Positions 24,952 to 33,527 of a stretch of 64,000 nucleotides of DNA are shown in pieces. The notes under the pieces were generated by a model. The model did not search any database and was not told where the DNA came from. It was given only the letters and a program-made list of their open reading frames with translations. The number at the start of each line of letters is the position of its first letter. Position 1 is the stretch's first letter. The stretch lies in the NCBI RefSeq assembly GCF_017068395.1, contig NZ_CP070615.1:1-64000 (forward strand), in the 5' to 3' direction. This stretch comes from Rhodococcus pseudokoreensis. Its GTDB lineage: Bacteria; Actinomycetota; Actinomycetes; Mycobacteriales; Mycobacteriaceae. The position numbers were made by a program, and so were the translations under genes.

Positions 24952-26964
24952 TTACGCCACCGCCTTGGCGATCGGATCGCGGAAGTGGTTGGTCATGTCC
25001 TGCAGGGCCGTAGTGCCTGATGCATCGACGACGAGCTCCCCGTAGTTCTGATGAGTTCCGGACCCGATGAATGAGGCGAACTTGAGCCCTTCAGCACCGA
25101 TCTGGGACAGGGCGTCTGCACCGTCAGAGCCTGCCAACGCGGTGAGGCTCGAGGCGAGCCCTCCAAGGTCCCTAGCCTGTGACTGCTGAGTGATCTGCTG
25201 TCCGGTCGTCGTGGACGCAGACACCGAACCGAGCTTGGACGCCTCGGTCTTCTGGCCACCGCTGAGTGTGCCCACCGCGATCTTCGCGAAGTCGAGGATA
25301 TGGGGGAGTGCGCCGAGACCGGCTCCGATGATGTCGCCGGTCTCGATGGCGTGCCAGAGCTGCTTTTGGAGTTCGCCGGCGGTGTTCGCCAGACCGATGA
25401 TGTCGAGATTCCCGACGAGTCCGATGATCATCGAGATGGTCTGCGCGGCACCGGATGGGTCGGGAATCATCGCGATCAGGGCCGCAGCCGTCTTGTAGTC
25501 GAGCCCGGCGGCGAGCTTGATGAGTGGCTCGAACAGGACGTTGATGCGGTCGAATTCGGCGTGGACAGCCTTAACTTTGGCCATTGGGTCGAGACCGGGA
25601 TCGAGAACAATGTGCGGGATCCGGTTGAACAAGATGTCGAGGACTGCAGGGATGTTGTTGGCGAGGTCGAATGCGTTCGTCCCGATGTGCGTGACCTGGT
25701 TGATGAGCACGCTCGGCTTGATGATCGAGAGTGCGTCCGCCGCGAGTGACAGACCATCCGCCGGAGTGGCGGCCAAGGGGGAGACCTGAGTGGCCAAGGT
25801 GTCCACCGATGTCTGCAGCTGCTGCACCTGGTCCGGCGTGGAGGCATTCTGAACCGTCCGGGCGATGGTGTCCGCGGCCTGAAATGCACTCCTCAAGTCG
25901 ATGCCTTTGACCTTGTCGACGATCTGGCTGGCGGCGTATTCGGGAGTCGAAGCGTCCGCGGTCTTGAGCGTCTGTTCCACTGCCGGATTCTGGGTAACCC
26001 AGCTGGTCGTATCGGCCACCGGAACAAGGGTGTTGGCAACGTCTGTCGCCGCCGATTCCATGCTCTCCAGGTCCGGAGCGCCGGACTGCAGCTGCTGCTG
26101 CAGGGTCTCGATGTTGCCGGCCAATCCCGGAAGATTGACCTTCGAGTAGTCGGAGATCAAGGCGTTCTGCAGACCCGCGGTGGTGGTTTGAGATCCATCG
26201 CTCTGCTGCGGACCGGAAGCAGTCGGAGGCTGGGCAAGCACTCGCCCAAGTCCTGCGAGCAATCCATCCTTGCCGGCGTTGGTCGAGCAGTAGAGGTCGT
26301 CGGGGGCGCAGTACGAACGCGTGACTGCAGCGGTCTTTCCGAAGCCGCCCGGCCTGGCCCCCGCGATTCCAATGCCGTCGACGGGCGGACCGACGAGAGT
26401 GTTGTCGCCATTCGAACTCTGCCGTGGGTCGGCAACAAGACCGACAGCGATCAACTTCTCTGCCGGGATCGGTCCCTTGTCGTGTCCGATCAACCATGCC
26501 AAGTCGCCGGCCACGTCCGCACCTTGGCTGTAGCCGCCGAGTGCGAACAGAGTGTTCGGGCATTGCGTTGCACGGGTCTGCATCACGCGCGCGCCGGCCG
26601 CGATGCCAGAGGCCTTACTGGTGCCATAGGTCTTGCCCTTGTTGAAGGCGGACGCTTCGTACGCCGGATAGGTGATCTTGATGGAGCTGCCGAACAGCTG
26701 GGAAAGAGGATCGGTGACCTGCTTGAGCAGACCCTTTGCGACGTCAGGATTAGCGGTTGAGTCCGTTTCGAACGTTCCCGGCATCATCACCACTTCCACT
26801 GCCGGGCAGCCCGATGATGCCGGCGCCGCCTCGGCCTGAATTGGCGACACAACCGCGATGAGGGAGGCGAGGAGTGCAGCGAGCAGGGAGGCGACGAGTA
26901 GGGGCACCCGGGCGCTGTAGTTGGCGCGACCGTCCGCGGAAGTTGGGGCGTGAAGGTTCGTCAT
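24952..26964 (-). CDS. Secreted cutinase-family hydrolase with a large insertion
   Basis: 670 residues. The N-terminus has basic residues then a hydrophobic stretch (RVPLLVASLLAALLASLIAV) ending in AEA, a Sec signal peptide. The cutinase fold follows: GGYSQGAD with nucleophile Ser146, and YCAPDDLYC with the acidic residue near 222-223 and a probable disulfide. In ordinary cutinases the catalytic His comes soon after; here about 400 residues, mostly amphipathic helices, intervene before GTHQNYGE (His638) at the C-terminus. It would act outside the cell or at the mycolate envelope, possibly on esters or lipids. Two genes upstream encode a small membrane protein and a sigma-like factor, so envelope remodelling for mating is a plausible role. 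Confidence 0.7.
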   Translation of the reverse strand: MTNLHAPTSADGRANYSARVPLLVASLLAALLASLIAVVSPIQAEAAPASSGCPAVEVVMMPGTFETDSTANPDVAKGLLKQVTDPLSQLFGSSIKITYPAYEASAFNKGKTYGTSKASGIAAGARVMQTRATQCPNTLFALGGYSQGADVAGDLAWLIGHDKGPIPAEKLIAVGLVADPRQSSNGDNTLVGPPVDGIGIAGARPGGFGKTAAVTRSYCAPDDLYCSTNAGKDGLLAGLGRVLAQPPTASGPQQSDGSQTTTAGLQNALISDYSKVNLPGLAGNIETLQQQLQSGAPDLESMESAATDVANTLVPVADTTSWVTQNPAVEQTLKTADASTPEYAASQIVDKVKGIDLRSAFQAADTIARTVQNASTPDQVQQLQTSVDTLATQVSPLAATPADGLSLAADALSIIKPSVLINQVTHIGTNAFDLANNIPAVLDILFNRIPHIVLDPGLDPMAKVKAVHAEFDRINVLFEPLIKLAAGLDYKTAAALIAMIPDPSGAAQTISMIIGLVGNLDIIGLANTAGELQKQLWHAIETGDIIGAGLGALPHILDFAKIAVGTLSGGQKTEASKLGSVSASTTTGQQITQQSQARDLGGLASSLTALAGSDGADALSQIGAEGLKFASFIGSGTHQNYGELVVDASGTTALQDMTNHFRDPIAKAVA

Positions 26965-26980
26965 GATTGTTCTCTCTTCG

Positions 26981-27244
26981 TCAGCGATACAGCGCCGGCA
27001 CGATGACCCGACCGCTGTCGATATGAGTGGTGATTTCGCGGGGGAGAAAGTCAGCGACAGTGAGAGCGACTCTGCTCATCACATGCGAGGACTCGGAGAG
27101 CAGTCCGGGACGAGCGATTGTGGGGTGGGTGAGTGCAGCATCGAATCCACGCGTCGCTTCGAGGAGCAAGGACGTTTCGGTCAGAAGAAACACCGCCGCG
27201 ATGAAGACCATGACGGTGAACAGAGGCGCGAGATTGCGGGTCAT
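26981..27244 (-). CDS. Small membrane-anchored protein (87 aa)
   Basis: ATG 27244 overlaps the stop of the sigma-like gene (ATGA). The product has one N-terminal hydrophobic helix (LAPLFTVMVFIAAVFLL), possibly an uncleaved signal anchor, and a polar remainder with no known domain (SSHVMSRVALTVADFLPREI). The cutinase gene starts 17 bases downstream, so the three genes form an operon: sigma-like, membrane anchor, secreted hydrolase. Confidence 0.55.
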   Translation of the reverse strand: MTRNLAPLFTVMVFIAAVFLLTETSLLLEATRGFDAALTHPTIARPGLLSESSHVMSRVALTVADFLPREITTHIDSGRVIVPALYR

Positions 27245-28086
27245 CAGATCGCCGCAGTAGTCGTTGCAGTCCGACGACGACCACGTGCAAACCGGGGTCG
27301 AGGAGTCGGCTGGTTGGAGGCGACGACACTTTTACGAATGCGTGTGACCGCGCGGTAGAGCCGCTGGCGAAGCGCTGCCGGAGTCATCCCAACCTCCGCG
27401 GCAATCACGGCCAGGTCGCAATCGGTCTGCTCGAGGTATGCCCGCTGAATCAGGGTGCGATCGAGGTCGTTGATGACCTTCTTTTCGACCGCCCAGGAGA
27501 GCAGAGCCGGAGCAGAGATATCCGCTTCCGGCTCGTTCTCTGCACTGTCGGACTCGTCCATGACATCGGAGGCGGGGATCTCCTGGGCGAAGGTTTCCTC
27601 GCGCGTGATCTTCTTCAGCGTGTGCAGGAAGAGTGCCGCGTAGACGTTCTCACCGGACGGCCTGTAGGTGGCGATCAGTGACATGAACGTGGCCACAGTG
27701 GAGGCCGCTCTCTCATCGCACGCGTGATACCGATCGTGCCCACTGACCCGTGCGTGGCGCGTCAGGGAGATGAGCTTGCCGAGCATCAGCTGCAGTAGCG
27801 CTCGCCCGGCAAGGGAGCTTCCTTCCTGATGCAGTGTCAGCAGCGCCAGAAGCACACCATCACGATCTCGGCGGTGCGCCGCGGCGAGATCGTTGAGATC
27901 CGCGACCTCACTGAGAGCGTCCTGGCTCACCGACCACGTCAAGACTTCGGCGGCGGCTGCGGGGCGAGCGCAGAGGTACATCCACTCGGTGTTCAAGCGG
28001 CTGTACAGATTGCTTTGCGCGGTGCTGCGAACCGGCGTTGCCGATGAAGCTGTGGTGGCGGTGGGTGCGTGGGTGGACGTTTCCAC
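27244..28086 (-). CDS. Sigma-70-like factor
   Basis: I choose GTG 28086 (METSTHAPTATTA; 280 residues) because AGAGGAGA lies 6 bases upstream; a longer frame to 28197 exists without one. The C-terminal region has a sigma region 4-like helix-turn-helix (CDLAVIAAEVGMTPAALRQR then LYRAVTRIRKS). The centre (residues about 70-190) is helical and could be a diverged region 2, but I cannot align its -10 recognition helix. Divergent from the conjugation operon across a 334-bp gap, it is a candidate activator of the GTCAC-N16-GGATCTTCC elements. It could instead be a sigma-like regulator without promoter-melting function. Confidence 0.55.
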   Translation of the reverse strand: METSTHAPTATTASSATPVRSTAQSNLYSRLNTEWMYLCARPAAAAEVLTWSVSQDALSEVADLNDLAAAHRRDRDGVLLALLTLHQEGSSLAGRALLQLMLGKLISLTRHARVSGHDRYHACDERAASTVATFMSLIATYRPSGENVYAALFLHTLKKITREETFAQEIPASDVMDESDSAENEPEADISAPALLSWAVEKKVINDLDRTLIQRAYLEQTDCDLAVIAAEVGMTPAALRQRLYRAVTRIRKSVVASNQPTPRPRFARGRRRTATTTAAI

Positions 28087-28141
28087 GATCGGTCTCCTCT
28101 GGGCGCGGGCGAGGTGGTCTCGCGCCCAGTACAGCAACCGG

Positions 28142-28285
28142 ATATTGCCTCTGACCTGCGTGTTTGTTGTTGCCGAAGGCGGTGTTGTTATTGCCAAGGC
28201 TTGTTGCCGTGAAGGTTCCGGCTATGCGGCGGTGGGCAGGGAGTGCCCCTCACGTGCGCTCTTTCGGCTGAGGCAATAACCCCTT
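28142..28285. promoter_or_regulatory. TTRTTGCC boxes between the sigma-like gene and the conjugation operon
   Basis: ATATTGCC at 28142, TTGTTGCCGAAGG at 28167, TTATTGCCAAGG at 28188 and TTGTTGCCGTGAAGG at 28201 lie in one direction; GGCAATAACCCCTTGG near 28273 is in the other. Similar boxes recur after the operon (TTATTGCC at 37470; CCTTGGCAATAA at 37585, the exact inverse of the one at 28188). They may be operators for a repressor of the divergent promoters. No gene lies between 28087 and 28420. Confidence 0.45.
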
Positions 28286-28326
28286 GGTGACTGCAGAAAA
28301 GACTTCAAGAAAGTTTCGCGAGCGAT

Positions 28327-28368
28327 GTCACTCAAGCCCCCGGACCCGGATCTTCCTCCAAGTAGAAG
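28327..28368 (+). promoter_or_regulatory. Conserved element copy A, before the conjugation operon
   Basis: GTCAC (28327-28331), 16 bases, GGATCTTCCTCC (28348-28359), then AAGTAGAAGCCCA. It lies 62 bases before the first gene of the operon (28421). Identical spacing in four copies and orientation toward the gene each time support a promoter. Confidence 0.65.
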
Positions 28369-28420
28369 CCCACTTTTTCTGTGTGGCGCTCTTCCACACC
28401 CCAGTCGCCAGGAGGACCGG

Positions 28421-28684
28421 ATGCACGAGCTCGACAACTCGCTGCAAGCCCAGCTGCACGATCTCGGCTACGTGCACGCCGTCACCGAGGAGATCCGCCG
28501 AGTCGCGGCAGCCCTGGCGGTGAACCCTCTCGATGAAGAGGCGAGCACTTCGCTGTGGCTGTTGGTGTTCGTCGAAACGCCAGCCGCGCGCGCCGCGCTG
28601 TCGCGGGCGTCCGCATTCGACATCGCGGATTCCGTCCCCGATTGCAGAACGTCCGACCCGACGACAGAAGCCGGCATCCTATGA
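28421..28684 (+). CDS. First gene of the conjugation operon, unknown (87 aa)
   Basis: ATG 28421 follows AGGAGGA by 5 bases, an excellent ribosome-binding site. The product (MHELDNSLQAQLHDLGYVHA) is acidic and helical, without membrane segments or a recognised family. Its stop overlaps the start of the TcpC-like gene, so it is translated as part of that operon. Its place right after the conserved promoter element suggests a cytoplasmic accessory or regulatory role in transfer. Confidence 0.65.
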   Translation: MHELDNSLQAQLHDLGYVHAVTEEIRRVAAALAVNPLDEEASTSLWLLVFVETPAARAALSRASAFDIADSVPDCRTSDPTTEAGIL

Positions 28685-29889
28685 AAATCGACCTCGCGAA
28701 AATCAACAACTTCGGCCGCAGCCCCAAGAGCAAGACCGACCCTGCGACTGGAACTAGCGTCGACTCCGCTGTCGACGAAGCCGAGGAGTTGGCCCGCGCG
28801 GAGCGTGCACAGTGGGGCCTTCGGCAGGTGTGGACCACCCGACTTCTCAAGGCAGGAATCCTCGCCGCACTCGGCGCCGGAATAGTTGCCCTGATCCTCG
28901 TCGTCTTCGGATCCTCGCCCACCCCGAACCTCACCGACAACGCCACCGAAGACACCGCGGACGGCGACACAATCGGTCAAGCGAAAGCCGAAGATCTTGC
29001 TCGCCAGTTCGTCGTTGCCTGGCTCCAGGCATCGCGTGGGAATGAACAAGAACTCGATCATTTCGTCTCGGGAAACCCCAGCCTTCCGACCGCGCCGTTG
29101 TTTGCCGCGACTGATCCGGCCGTCGCGTCGATCGACTACGAGCAGAAGTCACGGACATACGCGGTGACGGTCTCGGTGTCAGTTCGAGCCGCCTCGGACG
29201 CGAATGCGGCCACAGTTCGTCGCTACTTTCAGGTGCCGGTTGTGGTCACCGAAGCAGGCGTGAGGGCCGCCGCACTCCCCGCCGAAGTAGCTGAACCGTC
29301 GACCTCGATCGACGTCAGACTCGGCTACAAGTACCGGGTCGCCAACCATCCCATCGCCACGTCCGCGCACGAGTTCCTGTCCGCGATGTTGACCGGCAAC
29401 GGGGAAGTAGCCCGCTATCTCACGCCGGGGGTTTCGATCGCCCCGATTGTCCCGGCGCCGTATCGCAGCGTGGCAATCACCGATGTCTATTCGTCGGAAG
29501 ACCTGAGTGCTGCCAGTGCATCGGCACCGCTGCCTGACGGTGATGTGGTGCGCCTCCTGGTGACGGCAGCGCAGAAAGTCACCGAGGTCGATTCGGTTAG
29601 TGGGCAGTACGCGCTGACGATGACCTCCCGCGGCGGCCGGTGGGAGGTCAGCGCAATTGACGCAACGCCGTTGTACCCGCCGGCGGCACCCCGAACACCA
29701 TCCTCGTCAACGACCGCACCGAGCTCGACCACACCAAGTGCGGGTGCCCCGGAGTCTGCATCGTCTGATTCAGGTCCGGTTCCCGCATCGTCTGAATCAG
29801 GGCAGACCCCCGCACTTTCAGTGCCGACTGCCGGCGACGTGCCGTTGTTTTCCCCGTCAGGAACCGATCCTCATTCATCCGGAAGGTAA
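28681..29889 (+). CDS. TcpC/VirB8-like conjugation protein
   Basis: 402 residues from ATG 28681, overlapping the previous stop. A cytoplasmic N-terminus of about 60 residues precedes one membrane helix (LLKAGILAALGAGIVALILV, about 58-77). Outside it are two NTF2-like domains in tandem: about 100-205 (AEDLARQFVVAWLQASRGNE ... VTVSVSVRAA) and about 225-330 (IATSAHEFLSAMLTGNGEVA ... ALTMTSRGGRWEVSAID), then a Ser/Pro/Thr-rich tail. This is the layout of TcpC of Gram-positive conjugation systems, a structural relative of VirB8 that helps build the channel. Membrane and small-protein partners follow. Confidence 0.75.
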   Translation: MKIDLAKINNFGRSPKSKTDPATGTSVDSAVDEAEELARAERAQWGLRQVWTTRLLKAGILAALGAGIVALILVVFGSSPTPNLTDNATEDTADGDTIGQAKAEDLARQFVVAWLQASRGNEQELDHFVSGNPSLPTAPLFAATDPAVASIDYEQKSRTYAVTVSVSVRAASDANAATVRRYFQVPVVVTEAGVRAAALPAEVAEPSTSIDVRLGYKYRVANHPIATSAHEFLSAMLTGNGEVARYLTPGVSIAPIVPAPYRSVAITDVYSSEDLSAASASAPLPDGDVVRLLVTAAQKVTEVDSVSGQYALTMTSRGGRWEVSAIDATPLYPPAAPRTPSSSTTAPSSTTPSAGAPESASSDSGPVPASSESGQTPALSVPTAGDVPLFSPSGTDPHSSGR

Positions 29890-29895
29890 CCCATC

Positions 29896-30222
29896 ATGTC
29901 CATTGCGCTCGCAGCCACCGATCCCAACAACGCGGTCCTCGCCGTAGGGCTTTTCGACAAGGCGCAGGAGTTCACCAGCGACGGCAAGATGCTCCTCCAG
30001 TCGGCCGCCGGCTGCCTCGTTTTGTTCTTCCTTCTCAAGAATCTGATGGCCTCTTTCACAGTTGCCCGACTCATCATTTCCGCGCTCATCGGCGGTGCAG
30101 CACTGTGGGTCGTCTTCAACATGGACGTCCTCAAGGACTCGACAGGTGAGGAGTTGGAGAGCGCTCCCGCCGCGGTGCACCTCGTGGCCGAGCCGAGTTC
30201 CGGCTTAGACCTTCCCGTGTGA
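29896..30222 (+). CDS. Two-helix membrane protein of the conjugation operon (108 aa)
   Basis: Starts at ATG 29896, 6 bases after the TcpC-like gene. Hydrophobic segments lie at about 36-52 (SAAGCLVLFFLLKNLM) and 55-74 (TVARLIISALIGGAALWVVF). The size, topology and position between TcpC-like and TcpE-like genes fit TcpD/VirB2-type subunits of actinobacterial conjugation systems. The protein has no catalytic motif. Assignment rests on topology and synteny only. Confidence 0.6.
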   Translation: MSIALAATDPNNAVLAVGLFDKAQEFTSDGKMLLQSAAGCLVLFFLLKNLMASFTVARLIISALIGGAALWVVFNMDVLKDSTGEELESAPAAVHLVAEPSSGLDLPV

Positions 30223-30304
30223 TCTCCGCTCGTTCGCACCGGCTGAAAGACGCCTTGTCGGCAATGACCTCATTGCGCGACGGACCTCTACAAGGAGGGC
30301 TCCA

Positions 30305-30385
30305 ATGTTCGATGTAGCTAGCACTGCGGAAGCGGGTTCGCGGCTTCGCCGGCATGAAGTCATGAGTGGGCCGGTGCTGCGATGA
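30305..30385 (+). CDS. 26-codon frame with strong ribosome-binding site
   Basis: AAGGAGGGCTCCA precedes ATG 30305, the strongest ribosome-binding site in the operon. The product is MFDVASTAEAGSRLRRHEV followed by MSGPVLR, and its TGA overlaps the ATG of the next gene (ATGA). The following gene has no good site of its own, so this short frame probably feeds it ribosomes by translational coupling. A structural role for the peptide is not evident. Confidence 0.45.
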   Translation: MFDVASTAEAGSRLRRHEVMSGPVLR

Positions 30386-31002
30386 GCGACGAGCGCACCA
30401 CCGGGGAAGTCATCAAGAACTTCACCCGCGCTCGCAAGGTGCCGCAGCTGATCGGGCGTACACCTGACGGACAGAAACTGCCGTTCGGTCCCTATACCGT
30501 TCCGCAGGCCGTCAGCGGCGCAATCGTCGGTGGGCTCCTGTGGCTCCTGCATCCACTGTGGCTTCGGGACAGCATTTCCTGGAACGTCGGATTCTTCGCC
30601 TTCTGGTCACTGGGCACCGTCTTTGTCGTCGGCAAACTCCGGTTTGCCGGCCGGAGCCCCGCCTCAGTGGCACAGGGGATCTGCGCCGCAGCCTTCGCGC
30701 CGGCCGGTGCCAAGATTCAGATCAACGGCCGCCGGGTGACCATCCGGCCACCCCACCTCGTGCGTCCGAGTGGCTACATCACTGCCGACCCCACGGCCGC
30801 CGAACTCAGAGCCACGGTCGTCCCGCAGGCCGCGCACATCGCCACCGCCGAGGTCACTGAAACCGCATCGGTGGAACCTGTCGCACCACGACCGCAGACC
30901 TCCGCTCCGATGCCCACACCGGCAAGCGGACCCACCCATCGCGCCGGCCGATCGAGCGTCAAGGAACTCCTCGCTCTGGCTGCTGCAGGCACCTCCGAGT
31001 AG
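30382..31002 (+). CDS. TcpE-like membrane protein
   Basis: 206 residues, coupled to the short frame upstream. It begins with a cytoplasmic segment (RTTGEVIKNFTRARKVPQLI), then two membrane helices close together (about 43-58 VSGAIVGGLLWLLHPL and 69-84 VGFFAFWSLGTVFVVG), then a basic stretch (INGRRVTIRPP) and a Pro/Thr/Ala-rich tail. This hairpin-in-membrane topology, and the position directly before the VirB4 gene, match TcpE and PrgI-like proteins of Gram-positive conjugation. The C-terminal tail is longer than usual. Confidence 0.65.
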   Translation: MSDERTTGEVIKNFTRARKVPQLIGRTPDGQKLPFGPYTVPQAVSGAIVGGLLWLLHPLWLRDSISWNVGFFAFWSLGTVFVVGKLRFAGRSPASVAQGICAAAFAPAGAKIQINGRRVTIRPPHLVRPSGYITADPTAAELRATVVPQAAHIATAEVTETASVEPVAPRPQTSAPMPTPASGPTHRAGRSSVKELLALAAAGTSE

Positions 31003-31016
31003 AAAGCACCGCCACT

Positions 31017-33527
31017 ATGGAACAGCCAACACTGTCAATGGCCGCGAACATCCGGTGGACGAAGTCCGGCGTTGTCTGGGCGGACTACGTGCTCACCGGT
31101 ATCGACTACGGTTACCGCCCCGACGTGGACAAGCGCACTGCTCGTACCCTGCACACGATGCTCGTCCGCGCCCTTCCGGGCGAGTCACTGTTGATGGGCA
31201 TCGCAGCATCGTTGAGCGCCGAAGCCATCGTTTCCCGAATGACCGAAGGCGTCGATCTCGATGCACACCCGGACTGGGCAACCGAATGCGAAGCGACTCT
31301 CGACTCGATCGAGCTATACCGCCCGGGGCAGAGGATCTACTGGCTGAGCATTCCGCTGACCACACCCAAGGTCGTCGATCAGGTCAAGGCCGCGGCTCAT
31401 TCGGCCTGGACCACACTCTCCGACTACATCGGGCTGCCGCGGACCGCAATTAACGATGACGAGATCCGGGCCCGTGTCCGGCAGGCCAACCGGATCATGG
31501 CCGACATCCCCGGTGTCTTCGATGCGCAACCGGCCACTCCGGCTCAGATGATGTGGCTGTGGCAGCACGCGATGACGCGCGGACTGCATATCGACCCTGA
31601 CCTGCCCGACGCAGCCGTGACGCCAGGAGCAAAGTCAGGTGCCGCACTGTCCGCATGCCGGATCGACGAGGGCGCCCAATCGGATCGAGAGAAGGCGCCG
31701 GGTTGGCGAGGCAAGGTCCCGACGTTCAGTCGGGTCCTGAAAGTGGACCAGCCATACGAATTCGTCGACCACCCTGCCTCCTACCAAGTGCTCCTCGCGC
31801 TCGCTGACACCCCCGCCGGTGGCGTCTATTTCCCCGGCTCGGAGTTCTTCACCCTCGCTGACGACTTCGGCGATATCGATGTCGATTTTGCCGTACGGCT
31901 CAAGGTCACCGCCGGTGCCGATGTCATGCGAGCGAACAAGCGCGCGCTCGAGAACCTGAAGGAGCAGTACGAACAGCGGGAAGGAGAGTTGGCCGGCGGC
32001 CAAGGTGTTCTCGACCTCGCTGCCGCCGCGTTGACCGAATACACCTCGTTGCTCGAGACGAACCGCGATGAGGTCGAGGTTGCCTGGACGGCGTTGTTCG
32101 CGGTAGGAGCTGATTCCGAGGAGCGTGCACTCGCTGATGCGAAGGCATTGGTGAAAGCGTTCGAACAGCAGGAATACAAGGTGGTCGCGCCGGTCGGCTA
32201 CCAGGAAGACCTGTGGTGGGCGATGTTGCCTGGCGTTTCCACCTCGAAGATCGTCCGCGAGTTCGCGCAGATCACCACGTCGACGCATTTCGCGGCGTAC
32301 ATGCCGTTCATTCGCAACGATCTCGGCGATGGCAGTGGTCCGCTGTTGGCACTGAACATCACCACCTCTCGGATCGGTGTGGTTCACCACGACGTCGCCG
32401 GAAAGTCCCTGCGCGACCAGTCCGGATCCTTTGCGGTCACCGGTGAGCTCGGATCGGGCAAGTCGGTCACCATGAAGGTGATCGCCGGCCAGGTCGTCGA
32501 CTGCGGGGGGCAGGTCATCGGTATCGACCAAAGCGATCTCGGCGAGTACGCCAATTGGGCCAGGGCCGTCACCGAGGCAGTCGTGGTCGACCTCGTCGAA
32601 CCCGAATACAGCATGGATCCACTGAGGATCTTCGAGGCCGGGGTCGCAGCAGAAATGGCCCAGTCCGTGTTGTTGACACTGCTCCGGATCCAGCCTTCCT
32701 CAGACCTGGGCATCGCATTGGCGAAGGTGCTCGCGCCCGAGTACCGCGCAGAGCACCCCTACCAGGGTTTGGGCGAGCTGACCGAACACCTCCTGTCCGG
32801 TGCTTGCCCGATCGCCCACGCCCAAGATCTCGGCGAAGCGATGAACGTCTACGCCCGCCGCACCTACGCGGCGGCACTGTTCGGCAAAGATCTACCCCCG
32901 CTGCCCATTACTGCTCCCGGCATCATTTTCCGCACCCACAAGGTCGACTTGCCGACCCAGCTGCAGACCGAGAAGCAGCACCTCTACGAGAACCTGCCGC
33001 TGGAGAAGCGGTTCGGTCACGCGGTGTACACCCTGATAGCGAAGGTCGCCCGCGGACAGTGCTTCGCCGACCCCGACCAGATGGCGTTGTTCCTCGTCGA
33101 CGAGGCCCACCACCTCCTGGGCGCCGACGACGGAGTCGACATCGTCGAGGACTTCGTGCTGCAGGGCCGCAAGTCCTCGGCCGCGGTGGGACTCGGCGAC
33201 CAGGACTGCGCGTTCGGCACCCCGAAGCTGCGCGGTCTGATCAAGACCCGCATCGCGCACCGGCATACAGACGAAACCCTCGCCAAGCGCGCCGTTGAAT
33301 GGCTCGGCCTCGACCCGGACGACTACGGACTGGTCAAGCAATACATGGAGCAGACAGCTCCGGTAACCGGAAAAGACAAGTACGTCGAACCGCACCGCCG
33401 CGGTGAAGGTTACATGCGCGATGGCAGCGGAAACGTCGGTCGTATCAAGACGCTGCTGCCGGCAACCGAGTCTCGCCGAATTGCAGTGTCGACCACTCCG
33501 AAGGACAACAAGCTGGTGAAAGCATGA
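31017..33527 (+). CDS. VirB4-family conjugation ATPase
   Basis: 836 residues. The N-terminal half is the diverged VirB4 domain. The C-terminal half is the motor: Walker A TGELGSGKS at about 475-483 and Walker B ALFLVDEAHHLL near 690, followed by GLGDQD. VirB4 proteins energise assembly of the conjugation channel at the cytoplasmic membrane; in Gram-positive systems the equivalent is TcpF. Length is normal. The stop overlaps the start of the VirB6-like gene. A coiled-coil-like stretch (NKRALENLKEQYEQREGELA) interrupts the N-terminal domain. Confidence 0.85.
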   Translation: MEQPTLSMAANIRWTKSGVVWADYVLTGIDYGYRPDVDKRTARTLHTMLVRALPGESLLMGIAASLSAEAIVSRMTEGVDLDAHPDWATECEATLDSIELYRPGQRIYWLSIPLTTPKVVDQVKAAAHSAWTTLSDYIGLPRTAINDDEIRARVRQANRIMADIPGVFDAQPATPAQMMWLWQHAMTRGLHIDPDLPDAAVTPGAKSGAALSACRIDEGAQSDREKAPGWRGKVPTFSRVLKVDQPYEFVDHPASYQVLLALADTPAGGVYFPGSEFFTLADDFGDIDVDFAVRLKVTAGADVMRANKRALENLKEQYEQREGELAGGQGVLDLAAAALTEYTSLLETNRDEVEVAWTALFAVGADSEERALADAKALVKAFEQQEYKVVAPVGYQEDLWWAMLPGVSTSKIVREFAQITTSTHFAAYMPFIRNDLGDGSGPLLALNITTSRIGVVHHDVAGKSLRDQSGSFAVTGELGSGKSVTMKVIAGQVVDCGGQVIGIDQSDLGEYANWARAVTEAVVVDLVEPEYSMDPLRIFEAGVAAEMAQSVLLTLLRIQPSSDLGIALAKVLAPEYRAEHPYQGLGELTEHLLSGACPIAHAQDLGEAMNVYARRTYAAALFGKDLPPLPITAPGIIFRTHKVDLPTQLQTEKQHLYENLPLEKRFGHAVYTLIAKVARGQCFADPDQMALFLVDEAHHLLGADDGVDIVEDFVLQGRKSSAAVGLGDQDCAFGTPKLRGLIKTRIAHRHTDETLAKRAVEWLGLDPDDYGLVKQYMEQTAPVTGKDKYVEPHRRGEGYMRDGSGNVGRIKTLLPATESRRIAVSTTPKDNKLVKA

